The notes below the pieces were generated by a model, which saw only the letters and a program-made list of their open reading frames with translations, was not told the origin of the DNA and ran no database searches. From Ensifer canadensis (GTDB lineage: Bacteria > Pseudomonadota > Alphaproteobacteria > Rhizobiales > Rhizobiaceae), in NCBI RefSeq assembly GCF_017488845.2, contig NZ_CP083370.1:310001-374000 (forward strand): 64,000 nt of DNA. Direction: 5' to 3'. This document shows, in pieces, positions 1 to 8,450 of this stretch (position 1 is the first letter of the stretch; every line of letters starts with the position of its first letter). The translations under genes were made by a program, and so were the position numbers.

Positions 1-525
1 TGGCTCTACACCGCTTCCGGCGCAACTGCTCCGGGCACGAAGTCGATCGTCGGTTCGTTCAACCGTGACTCCAACGGCAATGTCAGCCTGACGACGCTCG
101 ACGTCGACACGACCAAGACCATGCTGATCGACGAAGCAGCAACAGCAAACGGCCTGCTCACAGACGCACTCAAGGACTCCACTGGCACGGCCATCGCCGG
201 CGTCAGCGTTCTGACCCTCGACATCAGCACTGGCGTAACGGCAACGACACTGGCCAATTACCTCAGCGGCGTTGATACCGTCCTGAAGAGCATGACTGAC
301 TCTGCTGCAGACCTCGGTGCGGTCAACAAGCGCGTCGACCTCCAGAAGGACTTCGTCGACAACCTGATGGACTCGATCGAATCGGGCGTCGGCAAGCTGG
401 TTGACGCCGACATGAACGAAGAGTCGACCCGCCTGAAGGCTCTGCAGACGCAGCAGCAGCTCGGCATCCAGGCCCTGACGATTGCCAACACCAACTCGCA
501 GAACATCCTGTCGCTGTTCCGTTAA
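1..525 (+). CDS. Flagellin, C-terminal part (5' end outside window)
   Basis: Frame 1 is open from the first base to a TAA at 523-525, so this is the last 174 residues of a gene that begins upstream. The conserved C-terminal flagellin helices are present, ending in the motif NEESTRLKALQTQQQLGIQA and then IANTNSQNILSLFR. Flagellin polymerises into the extracellular filament through its N- and C-terminal D0/D1 helices. The C-terminus is nearly identical to that of the next gene, so the two are paralogues. Rhizobia usually carry three or four tandem flagellins; which one this is cannot be told without the 5' part. A strong terminator follows at 584-614. Confidence 0.95.
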   Translation, partial: WLYTASGATAPGTKSIVGSFNRDSNGNVSLTTLDVDTTKTMLIDEAATANGLLTDALKDSTGTAIAGVSVLTLDISTGVTATTLANYLSGVDTVLKSMTDSAADLGAVNKRVDLQKDFVDNLMDSIESGVGKLVDADMNEESTRLKALQTQQQLGIQALTIANTNSQNILSLFR

Positions 526-857
526 TCAGCGCATAGGTATGACGGACGCATCTGCGCCCGTCATGATCATGACCTCCAGGAAGCCGCGCCGCCCGAAAGG
601 ACGGCGCGGTTTTTGCGTTACCGGGGCGTTGTCTTTTGCCGTTAACGCCTGCTTCATATTCCCTTATTTTTGTTCACCTTCGTTACTGACTTATGAATGG
701 CGTTAACCGTTTGTTAACCAAACAATCGTTACACATTCGTTAAGAGCGAAGGGTCGCCCCCAGGGCAAAACAGGGGCGGTTCGCATGACGCTGGTCCCGT
801 CGCTGCCGGTCAATCACTCCGGAATGTTCTCAGAAAATCTTTCGGGGCAAGTGACCA
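526..857. other. Flagellin intergenic region: terminator plus promoter region
   Basis: No gene seen. The first part carries the terminator of the upstream flagellin. The rest (about 640-760) is AT-richer and contains repeated GTTAA/CGTTA words, the expected place for the promoter of the downstream flagellin. I could not assign -35/-10 boxes. Rhizobial flagellin genes are known to be late-class genes needing the VisNR/Rem cascade, but no binding site can be named from sequence alone. Confidence 0.6.
584..614 (+). terminator. Rho-independent terminator after flagellin
   Basis: Perfect 8-bp stem CCGCGCCG (584-591) / CGGCGCGG (602-609) with a 10-nt loop and a run of five T (610-614), 59 bases after the flagellin stop. 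Confidence 0.9.
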
Positions 858-1826
858 ATGACCAGCATCATGACCAACACGGCCGCCATGGCCGCACTTC
901 AGACGTTGCGTTCGATCAACACCAATATGGCCGAAGTGCAGGAGCGAATCTCGTCCGGCTACCGCGTGCAGACAGCAGCCGACAACGCCGCCTATTGGTC
1001 GATCGCGACCACCATGCGCTCGGACAACGCCGCACTCTCCACCGTTCAGGATGCGCTTGGTCTCGGTGCGGCGAAGGTCGACACTGCCTATGCGGCGATG
1101 AAGGCGTCGATCGACGTCGTCACCGAAATCAAGACCAAGCTCGTCGCCGCGCGCGAGCCCGGCGTCGACAAGCTCAAGATCAACAAGGAAATCACCGAGC
1201 TGAAGAACCAGCTCATGTCCGCCGCACAATCGGCGTCGTTCTCGAGCGAGAACTGGCTCTACAATACCAATACAGCCGCCGTCGGCACGAAGTCGGTCGT
1301 CGCTTCCTTCAACCGCGACGGAAACGGCAATGTTTCCATCACGACGCTCGATTTCGACACGGCGCAATCGATGCTGATCGACACGGGCAGCGCGGCGCGC
1401 GGCCTGCTGACCAGGGCCTATGATGCCGACCAGCTGCAGCAGACGCCGACCGGCACCGCCGCACCGTACTATCTGATCGTCGCCCCGCCGGCTGCGCCGC
1501 CGACCGGCACCGAAATCAAGCTGACTGCGACGACCGCGCCCACGGAAATGGACGCGATGATCCGCGTCGTCGACAAGATCCTCGGGCAGCTGACGGACGC
1601 CGGTTCGACACTCGGCGCGATCACCAAGCGTATCGACATGCAGGAAAGCTTTGTCGCCAACCTGATGGATACGATCGACAAGGGCGTCGGTCGTCTGGTC
1701 GATGCCGACATGAATGAGGAATCGACGCGCTTGAAGGCGCTGCAGACGCAGCAGCAGCTCGGCATTCAGGCGCTGTCGATCGCCAATACCAACTCCGAAA
1801 ACATCCTGCGCCTCTTCCAGCAGTAA
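858..1826 (+). CDS. Flagellin
   Basis: A 322-residue flagellin. The N-terminal D0/D1 helices span about residues 1-150 (MTSIMTNTAAMAALQTLRSI, then ISSGYRV and the DNAAYWSIA motif) and the C-terminal D1/D0 helices about 240-322. The surface-exposed middle is short, with a proline-rich stretch near residues 210-220 (APPAAPPTGTE) that the upstream paralogue lacks. The start is ATG at 858, preceded by GGGGCAAG. The gene has its own upstream region and a strong 12-bp hairpin after it, so it is probably transcribed alone. In Sinorhizobium the position next to the mot operon is usually called flaC or flaD; I leave the symbol open. Confidence 0.96.
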   Translation: MTSIMTNTAAMAALQTLRSINTNMAEVQERISSGYRVQTAADNAAYWSIATTMRSDNAALSTVQDALGLGAAKVDTAYAAMKASIDVVTEIKTKLVAAREPGVDKLKINKEITELKNQLMSAAQSASFSSENWLYNTNTAAVGTKSVVASFNRDGNGNVSITTLDFDTAQSMLIDTGSAARGLLTRAYDADQLQQTPTGTAAPYYLIVAPPAAPPTGTEIKLTATTAPTEMDAMIRVVDKILGQLTDAGSTLGAITKRIDMQESFVANLMDTIDKGVGRLVDADMNEESTRLKALQTQQQLGIQALSIANTNSENILRLFQQ

Positions 1827-2280
1827 GGTTTTCCAGCCGGTGGCGCCTTGGTTCCGCCGGTTTGGGACCGCCCGTCCGTGCCCGCCGAGAAGGCGGATAT
1901 CGAATCGAGTTGAGTTCTGCCACGTCGTCGGTCACGGCACCCGGTGGAAACGGTTGGACCGCGCTAATTGCCCTGGCGCGGTCCAACACATTCATTTTCG
2001 CACAAGTTTGACCGAATAGCGTTCCCTCGCAGTCCTGTCGGATGACTGCCGGCCAATATGAGATTTGCGCCGCCGCCTGCATCGGTCTGCCGCCGGAATG
2101 AAAATTCCCGTGCCCGGCCGCTGTAAGTCAAAGAATGCAGGGTTCGCCGCTATCGGTGACCGGACCCGAGGGAGACATTTCAGCAGTGTCAGGATCATGG
2201 GAATTCTGCGCCGTAGGGCGGCGCCTGTCGGGCAGACGGGGATCGCCTTCTATCGTGCTGCGCGCATCGAGGTTCCAGCC
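1827..2280. other. Long intergenic region before the mot operon
   Basis: About 450 bases with no convincing gene. The reading frame of the next gene stays open upstream to 2065, but that part is arginine-rich and low in similarity to any family I know, so I treat it as non-coding leader. A 12-bp hairpin at 1953-1987 ends the flagellin transcript. The promoter of the FliH-like/motBC/fliK operon should lie in 1990-2280; no box was identified. Confidence 0.5.
1953..1987 (+). terminator. Strong hairpin after flagellin
   Basis: Perfect 12-bp stem GTTGGACCGCGC (1953-1964) / GCGCGGTCCAAC (1976-1987) with an 11-nt loop. The following T-tract is weak (ACATTCATTTTCG), so it may terminate or protect the 3' end of the flagellin mRNA. 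Confidence 0.7.
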
Positions 2281-2934
2281 ATGAGCGCGATGCTGTCCCG
2301 CTATCTCAAGGATTTCAGTGCGCCGAAAGTCGAATTGTCGATGATGCCGCAGAAATACTTCCCCGATCTGGATACAGACTACTCCGATGGCGACCGGCAC
2401 ACGTCGCGAGCGGCTGCGCCGCAGATCGATGTCGAAGCCGAACGGCGCGAGGCTTTCGAGCAGGGCCGCGCCGAAGCGTCGGCGGAGCTTGCCTTCGAAC
2501 ACGGCAATCAGATCGCCGATCTCCAGGCGGCCCACGCGGCCGAAATCGAGGCCCTGACCAGGCGCCTCGAGGACGAGGCCGCAAGTCGCATGGCCGGACG
2601 GTTTCAGGAGATGACCGAGCATCTGGCGGTTTCGCTGGGTGACCAGACCGCCCGGGTGCTTGCACCTGTCATGGAGGAGGCGCTCGCGCAGCGCGCCGTT
2701 GCCGATATGGCGCAGATGATCCGGCAGGGAATTATCGCTGGCGAAGGCTGTGCGATCACCATCAAGGGTCCGCTTCCCCTGTTCGAAGCATTGAAGAGCA
2801 GCCTCGGCGACGACATGCCGGTGTTCCGCCACGTTGAAACCAACGACATCGACCTCGCCATCGAAATGGATGAGACGATCCTCGTTACAAGAATGGCGGC
2901 TTGGGCCGACACTGTCCGGAAGGTCCTCGCATGA
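2281..2934 (+). CDS. FliH-like protein of the flagellar cluster (uncharacterised)
   Basis: 217 residues from ATG 2281 ([16 protein letters not shown]). The frame could begin earlier (2197 or 2065), but the upstream residues look like translated leader. The middle (about 55-115) is rich in Ala/Glu and looks like a coiled coil with a FliH/HrpE-type rhythm. The C-terminus (about 130-217) has alternating helix-strand segments ending in [20 protein letters not shown], reminiscent of the FliH C-terminal domain, which binds and restrains the export ATPase FliI. The stop overlaps the motB start (ATGA at 2931-2934), so the two are translationally coupled. The FliH role is my inference from shape and context; no diagnostic motif is visible. 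Confidence 0.75.
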   Translation: MSAMLSRYLKDFSAPKVELSMMPQKYFPDLDTDYSDGDRHTSRAAAPQIDVEAERREAFEQGRAEASAELAFEHGNQIADLQAAHAAEIEALTRRLEDEAASRMAGRFQEMTEHLAVSLGDQTARVLAPVMEEALAQRAVADMAQMIRQGIIAGEGCAITIKGPLPLFEALKSSLGDDMPVFRHVETNDIDLAIEMDETILVTRMAAWADTVRKVLA

Positions 2935-4139
2935 GCGACGAAAGCCATCACAACGGCAAGAACGAAATCATCATCGTCAAACGAGTGAGTGGCGGTCATG
3001 GCGAGCATCACGGCGGCGGCTGGAAGATTGCCTACGCCGACTTCATGACGGCGATGATGGCCTTCTTCCTCGTCATGTGGCTGATCAATGCCGCCAACGA
3101 GGAGACGAAGGCGGCCATCGCCTCCTATTTCAACCCGGTGCAGCTGACCGACCAGAAGCCCGCTGAGCGTGGCTTGAAGGATCCTGCCAAGGATGCGCAG
3201 GGCGAAGAGACACAGCAGCGATCGAAGGTCGACGGCGAGCAGGAAAAATCGGGCGGCTCGGCCAAGACCGGCGACCAGCTGACCGCAACCTCGGGCGAGG
3301 AAACGAAATACTCCGACGCCGATTTCTTCGAGAATCCCTATTCGGTGCTTTCGGAAATCGCGCAGGAAGTCGGCCAGCAGGCAAACATCAGCGTCAAGGG
3401 TGACGGCGGTGCGGCGCAGTCCGGGCCGTCGACCGGGGCGGAAGGCGGCGAGGCCTTTCGCGATCCATTCGACCCGGACTTCTGGACCAAACAGGTCGAA
3501 GTCAAGGATGCCGGCAACACCACCGAGAAGGACGTCGCCTTGGCGTCCAAGGCGGCGATGGCGAGCGGCGCAGCGCCATTGCAGAAGACCGCCGAAGAAC
3601 AAAAGGCCGAAGGGAAGCCGGCCGACGCCGGTAAGACTGATGCCGAAGAGGCAGAACTTGCCAAACCGGATGCCGCAGCGCAGGCCGAGGAATTGAAGGC
3701 CGAGATCAAGAGGGAGCTCGGAGGCGATGCCGGCAAACTGGCAGAGGGCCTCGTCGTGACGCCGGCTGAAGGCGGTCTGCTGTTGACGATCAGCGAACAG
3801 ACGGATTCCCAGATGTTTGCCGTCGGCTCGGCCGTGCCGCAGAAGGAACTTGTCATGGCCATGGAGAAGATCGGCCGGCTGCTGTCTGAGCGCCAGGGCG
3901 TTGTCGCCATCCGTGGCCACACCGATGGTCGTCCGTTCAAGGACGGCACCTATGACAACTGGCGCCTGTCGGCTGCGCGCGCCCAGAGCGCCTACTACAT
4001 GCTCGTTCGCGGTGGTCTCAAGGAAGATCGCGTCAGCCAGATCAGCGGCTTTGCCGACCGGCGGCTACAGATCCCTGGCGATCCCTATGCGCCCGGCAAC
4101 CGCCGTATCGAAATCCTGCTGCAGTCGGCTAAGGGTTAG
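2931..4139 (+). CDS. motB: Flagellar motor stator protein MotB
   Basis: 402 residues from the ATG at 2931, which overlaps the upstream stop. The single transmembrane helix lies at about 38-55 and is preceded by the proton-binding aspartate, D37, in the motif [19 protein letters not shown]. The C-terminus (about 270-395) is an OmpA/MotB peptidoglycan-binding domain with the GHTDG motif and a closing NRRIEILL. MotB pairs with MotA to form the proton channel that drives rotation. The linker between plug and OmpA domain is unusually long (about 200 residues, rich in K, E, A and G). In rhizobia this linker works with the periplasmic partner MotC, encoded next. motA is not in the window. Confidence 0.97.
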   Translation: MSDESHHNGKNEIIIVKRVSGGHGEHHGGGWKIAYADFMTAMMAFFLVMWLINAANEETKAAIASYFNPVQLTDQKPAERGLKDPAKDAQGEETQQRSKVDGEQEKSGGSAKTGDQLTATSGEETKYSDADFFENPYSVLSEIAQEVGQQANISVKGDGGAAQSGPSTGAEGGEAFRDPFDPDFWTKQVEVKDAGNTTEKDVALASKAAMASGAAPLQKTAEEQKAEGKPADAGKTDAEEAELAKPDAAAQAEELKAEIKRELGGDAGKLAEGLVVTPAEGGLLLTISEQTDSQMFAVGSAVPQKELVMAMEKIGRLLSERQGVVAIRGHTDGRPFKDGTYDNWRLSAARAQSAYYMLVRGGLKEDRVSQISGFADRRLQIPGDPYAPGNRRIEILLQSAKG

Positions 4140-4144
4140 AACCG

Positions 4145-5455
4145 ATGCTGCGACGCTTGCGATCCGCCTTGATGATGTCGGCACTGGCCATCCCGCTTTC
4201 GGCGGGAATGGCGGATGCCAACGACCTCGAGGAGCTTGCACCCTTCAAGATGATCCGGTCGCTGCAATACGTGCAGGACTCGGTGGTGCTCGGCGATCAT
4301 TCTGCCATCGAGATGCAGCGCTTCATGCTGGGTGCGATCGACAAGCGGCTCAGGGCTGCGGATGCGTCCGTGTTCCGCGATCCGCGCAATGTCGATGCGG
4401 CACTTGTCTACGCCATGAGCGGCGGTAATCCGGAAACACTCAACTATCTCGCCGACCATGATGTCGATGGCAATTTCGATTCGCGCGTTACTGACGCGCT
4501 TAGGCAATATCTCGGCGGCAAGGGTGGCCTGATCGTCGAGAGCCTGTCGAAGGCGGCGCCCGAGTACCGCAATTCCCGTGTTGGTCCCTACCTGTTCCTG
4601 ATCCTCGGCAATGCCACATCTCAGCAGGACCCGGTCGGGGCGATGAAGTTCTACGACTGGGCGCGATTGACTGCTCCGGGAACGATTATCGAGGAGGCGG
4701 CGCTTCGTCGCTCGGTCTTCCTTGCTGTGCAGGCGAACATGCCTGACAAGGGATTTCGTTATGCCCTGAACTACGCCCGCCGATACCTGACGTCGCCCTA
4801 TGCCAGCCAATTCGCCGACGTCTTCGTCGAGCTGGCCGTCGGGCATTTCGACGAGGCGGCGCACGAACGGATTTCCGAAATCCTGACTTTCATGGATGCG
4901 CCGCGCCAGCGCGAGGTCTATCTTCGCGTCGCACGACGTGCGGCTATCAGCGGAAAGCAATCCTTGGCAAAGCTTGCCTCGGAACGGGCCGAGCAGCTCG
5001 CAGCCGACGGTGCGTCCGAGCCGCGTGTGCTCGCCAATTTTTACGCCGGGCTGGCGTCGGTACCGTCGTCTGACGTCTTTGCCGCAACACAGAGCATCGC
5101 CGCGATCCCGGACGCTGAGCTTTCTCCGCGTGACCGAGCCCTGCGTGACGCGGCAAAGGCAGTTGCAGAGGCCGTTGTCAGACCACCGGACGATGAAAGC
5201 CTCACGCAAGCGTTCTCCGCTAGACCGGTTAGACCAGCCACGCCAGTCGAGCAGATCGAAGGTGCGGAAACGGGAAGCGGCATGAGCCCGTTCGGTAGCC
5301 CGGCGGCTGATGCCAGCGCCCCAGAAGCTGGCGAGACGACACAGGCCAGTGCTGAGACTGCCGACGCCTCCGATCCTGCTCACGACGGTTTCGTGGCCAA
5401 GGGGCGGTCCAAGTTGGAGGAGATCGATGCGCTGCTAAGGGGGGAAGGCAAATGA
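4145..5455 (+). CDS. motC: Periplasmic motility protein MotC
   Basis: 436 residues, starting five bases after motB. Residues 1-25 form a Sec signal peptide ending MADA, so the protein is periplasmic. The body is helical with repeated Ala/Leu-rich segments, and the last ~80 residues are low complexity. MotC is an alphaproteobacterial accessory stator protein known from Sinorhizobium, where it is needed for rotation and acts with MotB. The identification rests on the signal peptide, length and position between motB and fliK. The stop overlaps the fliK start (ATGA, 5452-5455). Confidence 0.92.
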   Translation: MLRRLRSALMMSALAIPLSAGMADANDLEELAPFKMIRSLQYVQDSVVLGDHSAIEMQRFMLGAIDKRLRAADASVFRDPRNVDAALVYAMSGGNPETLNYLADHDVDGNFDSRVTDALRQYLGGKGGLIVESLSKAAPEYRNSRVGPYLFLILGNATSQQDPVGAMKFYDWARLTAPGTIIEEAALRRSVFLAVQANMPDKGFRYALNYARRYLTSPYASQFADVFVELAVGHFDEAAHERISEILTFMDAPRQREVYLRVARRAAISGKQSLAKLASERAEQLAADGASEPRVLANFYAGLASVPSSDVFAATQSIAAIPDAELSPRDRALRDAAKAVAEAVVRPPDDESLTQAFSARPVRPATPVEQIEGAETGSGMSPFGSPAADASAPEAGETTQASAETADASDPAHDGFVAKGRSKLEEIDALLRGEGK

Positions 5456-6909
5456 GAGCTCTCGACGAAAGCCTGCGCGCACCACCTCAGTCCCAGACGG
5501 GCAAGCCGGGCGCACGTGCGGGCGGCAAGGAGCAAGCCCCCGGCGCCTTCGAGGACGCCGTCGCAACCGCTGGGCGCCAGAAGGCGAACGGTCAGGGCGG
5601 ACAAGGTTCGTCCGCCGGCAACGGCGAGGCGGCCGAAGGCGAAAACTCTGGAGCTGCGACCTTGATTGGCAATGGCGGCATTAAAGGCGGCGACGCCAAG
5701 ATCTCGATCTCCAAGCAGGCGCACAATCGTGCACCTGGGGATCCGGAAGATCCGTTGCTCGACAATCACAATGCTCAGAACGAGCGGTTCTCGCTCGCGG
5801 AGCGTGGACGAGACGCCAAGCGTGTTGCTGCCAAGGCGGCGCGGGCGCGCGAACAGGCGAATGAGACGGTTGCCGCCGACGCCGACGAATTGGCCGCCGG
5901 CATAGCGGGTTTGTCGCGCGGCTTGGGTAGGGGCCAGGCAAACGGCGCGCAGGGTGCAGACGGCGAGCCAACTGATGCGGCCGCGGCTTCAGATGCCAAG
6001 ACTTCCCCAAGCGCCAGCGTAGACGACCTGCTGACGCTGCTCGGCGGCAACGCCATGCCGTCGACGCGTGCTGATGCCCAAGGTGGCTCGGCCGGCGCCG
6101 CTGGCGTCCATGCCCTCGGTGAACGCGGCGCCAAGGGCGCTGGGCATGGCGAGATGATCGATGCCCATGGTGCGAGTGCCGAAGGTGCCGATGGCGAACA
6201 GGGCACCGACCGGTTGTTCCGCTTCGCCCGCGCCGATGGCAAGGGGCAGGCGATTTCGATGAGCATATCGAAGGACGGCGAACGGGCGACGGTTGACGCC
6301 GCGCGGTCAAATGCCAAGGCTGAGAACGTCACCGTGCTCGAAGCTCGCCGTTATCTCGGCATTTCGATGAACAGCAATTCCACCAATGTCGCCAACGCGA
6401 TCGCCGGCGACGCGGGCTTTGCCCAGTCGTTGCAGCCGAGTGCTGCCCTCGGCCAGCCGGGTGCCTGGACGCAGGCCGGCAAGACCTTGAACACGCTCAA
6501 GATCCAGATGCATCCGATCGAGCTTGGCCTCGTCACCGCAACGTTGCGGTTGAAGGACGACGAGCTGCAGGTCGAGCTGAAGGTGGAGAACGGCGAAGCC
6601 TTCCGCCAGCTGCGCGACGACCAGAGCGAAATGGTCAAGGCGCTGCGAGCCCAGGGCTTCGCGGTCGATCAGATCAACGTCGTGTTCAATTCGGGCAGCG
6701 ATACATCGACGGGCGGCGGCAGCTCGCAGCCGCAGGCCCAGGCGGGCCAGCAGGGCCGCGATCGCGCCGAGGACGGTAGCGGGCAGGGGCGGCAGCGACA
6801 GGATGGCGACAGCCAGGGTTCAGTGGCGGAAAGGCGGGTTGGCAATGGCGGTACGGATGATGCGGTTGCCGGCACTGAGCGTTCTCGCACTGGTCACGTC
6901 TACATGTAG
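5452..6909 (+). CDS. fliK: Flagellar hook-length control protein FliK (formerly MotD)
   Basis: 485 residues. The first ~340 are low complexity (G, A, D, Q, K), as in FliK rulers. The conserved Flg_hook C-terminal domain covers about 343-412 (LNTLKIQMHPIELGLVTATL through QINVVFNSG), followed by a Gly/Gln-rich tail. FliK measures hook length and switches export specificity from hook to filament subunits. In Sinorhizobium this gene was first named motD because it lies in the mot operon. Its 3' end overlaps the start of the next gene by 65 bases in another frame. Confidence 0.93.
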   Translation: MRALDESLRAPPQSQTGKPGARAGGKEQAPGAFEDAVATAGRQKANGQGGQGSSAGNGEAAEGENSGAATLIGNGGIKGGDAKISISKQAHNRAPGDPEDPLLDNHNAQNERFSLAERGRDAKRVAAKAARAREQANETVAADADELAAGIAGLSRGLGRGQANGAQGADGEPTDAAAASDAKTSPSASVDDLLTLLGGNAMPSTRADAQGGSAGAAGVHALGERGAKGAGHGEMIDAHGASAEGADGEQGTDRLFRFARADGKGQAISMSISKDGERATVDAARSNAKAENVTVLEARRYLGISMNSNSTNVANAIAGDAGFAQSLQPSAALGQPGAWTQAGKTLNTLKIQMHPIELGLVTATLRLKDDELQVELKVENGEAFRQLRDDQSEMVKALRAQGFAVDQINVVFNSGSDTSTGGGSSQPQAQAGQQGRDRAEDGSGQGRQRQDGDSQGSVAERRVGNGGTDDAVAGTERSRTGHVYM

Positions 6910-7417
6910 CGCATTCGCCGGTGCCGACACTGGAATCTGCGAACGTGAAATCATCTCGGCAGCATCCAAATACGGCATTCCGGCCGGCATACTCTACTCC
7001 GTCGGATTGACGGAAACCGGCCGCAAGGGGTCGCTGCAACCCTACGCAATGAATATCGAAGGTAAGGCCTATTTCGGCACCAGCACGCAGGATGTTCTCG
7101 TTCGATTTGCCAACGCTCAGGCGCAGGGTGCCAAGCTCATCGATCTCGGTTGCATGCAGATAAATTACCACTTCCATGGCGATCAGTTCGCATCGCCGAC
7201 GGAGATGCTTGACCCTCGCAAGAATGTCGAATATGCCGCGCGCTTCCTGTCCAACCTTCGAGCGAAGCATGAGAGCTGGACAATGGCCGTCGCACGGTAT
7301 CATGCCGGCCCGAACAACGACCCGGCGCAGAAGAAATATGTCTGCCGGGTGATCGCGAATCTGGTCGCGACGGGCTACGGCAAGTGGACGCCGAATGCCA
7401 CGCAGTTCTGTCAATAA
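6845..7417 (+). CDS. Lytic transglycosylase (Slt-like) of the flagellar cluster
   Basis: 190 residues from ATG 6845 (AAAGGCGGG 8 bases upstream). Residues 1-25 form a signal peptide ending SAFA. The transglycosylase fold follows: catalytic glutamate E57 in VGLTETG, then GCMQINYHFHG and a late ARYHAGP motif. It should cleave peptidoglycan glycan strands in the periplasm. FlgJ in this cluster lacks a muramidase domain, so this protein is a good candidate for opening the wall for the rod. The start lies inside fliK, suggesting translational coupling. A start at 6803 is open but would place 14 extra residues before the signal peptide. Confidence 0.9.
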   Translation: MAVRMMRLPALSVLALVTSTCSAFAGADTGICEREIISAASKYGIPAGILYSVGLTETGRKGSLQPYAMNIEGKAYFGTSTQDVLVRFANAQAQGAKLIDLGCMQINYHFHGDQFASPTEMLDPRKNVEYAARFLSNLRAKHESWTMAVARYHAGPNNDPAQKKYVCRVIANLVATGYGKWTPNATQFCQ

Positions 7418-7687
7418 GCAACCAATGATTGTTTGATTACGGGTCATTCTGCATTGTGGCGACAATGCGTGGAGAATGTGACGGCAAGTGGTTTTGTCGC
7501 AAGCCGTTAACTTTTCCACATTATTTTAGTGTGACCGTTAACGCTTAGCCACTAGATGTAGATCAAATCGGCGCGATATGGTTAATCAATTATTAATTCC
7601 ACCCATTAACTTCCTCTAGTTGTTCATGAATCCCTCGATTCGTACCTCTCAATCAGTGCGGTGCCATACTGATTCGGAGGCGGACGA
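7418..7687. promoter_or_regulatory. Upstream region of rem
   Basis: 270 bases without a gene. It is AT-rich between about 7500 and 7620, with several GTTAA/TTAAT words (7508, 7535, 7582, 7604), unlike the GC-rich genes around it. In Sinorhizobium rem is transcribed from its own VisNR-dependent promoter, and the location here fits. Exact boxes were not resolved. Confidence 0.5.
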
Positions 7688-8359
7688 ATGATCGTAGTGG
7701 TTGACGATAGAGAACTCGTGAAAGACGGCTACACGTCGCTTTTCGGGCGTGAAGGAATTCCCTCGACGGGCTTTGATCCCAAGGAGTTCGGCGAGTGGGT
7801 GAATGCGGCGGCAGATTCGGATATCGACGCGGTCGAAGCGTTTCTGATCGGCCAGGGTGACAGCACCTTTGCCTTGCCGCGCGCGATCCGCGACCGGTCG
7901 ATGGCGCCCGTCATTGCGGTCAGCGATACGCCTTCGCTCGAAAACACCCTGGCGTTGTTCGACTGCGGCGTCGACGACGTCGTTCGCAAGCCGGTTCACC
8001 CCCGCGAGATCCTGGCACGCGTTGCGGCGATCCGTCGCCGCCTGAAAGCCATCAACAACTACACCGACATCGGCCCGATCCGCGTCTTTGCAGATGGCCG
8101 CGATCCGGAGATCAACGGCGACGTGTTCGCATTGCCACGCCGCGAGCGCCGCATTCTCGAATATCTGGTCTCCAACCGCGGGCGCCGAGTCTCCAAGTCT
8201 CAGATTTTCAACGCGATTTACGGAATCTTCGATGAAGACGTCGAGGAGAACGTCGTCGAAAGCCACATCAGCAAGCTGCGCAAGAAACTGCGCAAGAAGT
8301 TGGGCTTCGACCCGATCGATTCCAAGCGGTTCCTTGGCTACTGCATCGACTGGAACTAA
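7688..8359 (+). CDS. rem: OmpR-type motility regulator Rem
   Basis: 223 residues with an N-terminal receiver-like domain (1-118) and a C-terminal winged helix (about 125-223, with [12 protein letters not shown] as recognition helix). Rem activates class III flagellar genes in Sinorhizobium. The receiver keeps acidic residues D6/D7 and lysine K101 (VRKPV), but the strand that normally carries the phosphorylated Asp reads DAVEAFLI; by alignment the site is F52. The protein therefore probably works without phosphorylation, its activity set by its amount. No kinase gene is adjacent. The start is ATG 7688, preceded by GGAGGCGG. Confidence 0.93.
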   Translation: MIVVVDDRELVKDGYTSLFGREGIPSTGFDPKEFGEWVNAAADSDIDAVEAFLIGQGDSTFALPRAIRDRSMAPVIAVSDTPSLENTLALFDCGVDDVVRKPVHPREILARVAAIRRRLKAINNYTDIGPIRVFADGRDPEINGDVFALPRRERRILEYLVSNRGRRVSKSQIFNAIYGIFDEDVEENVVESHISKLRKKLRKKLGFDPIDSKRFLGYCIDWN

Positions 8360-8450
8360 GGCGCGGCTAGGCGGGTCAGGGCGTACCTAAGACAGGTTCA
8401 CGCAAGGCCCGCTTCCTAGTGTCGCTGCAACGTGGAAATGAGGATCCGAT

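Noticed and set aside
2065..2280. N-terminal extension of the FliH-like gene
   Set aside because: The extra residues are Arg/Pro-rich, lack a good ribosome site at 2065 and do not resemble the rest of the protein.
4136..5383. 415-codon minus-strand frame opposite motC
   Set aside because: Lies entirely opposite motC, with no family motif; typical of high-GC genomes.
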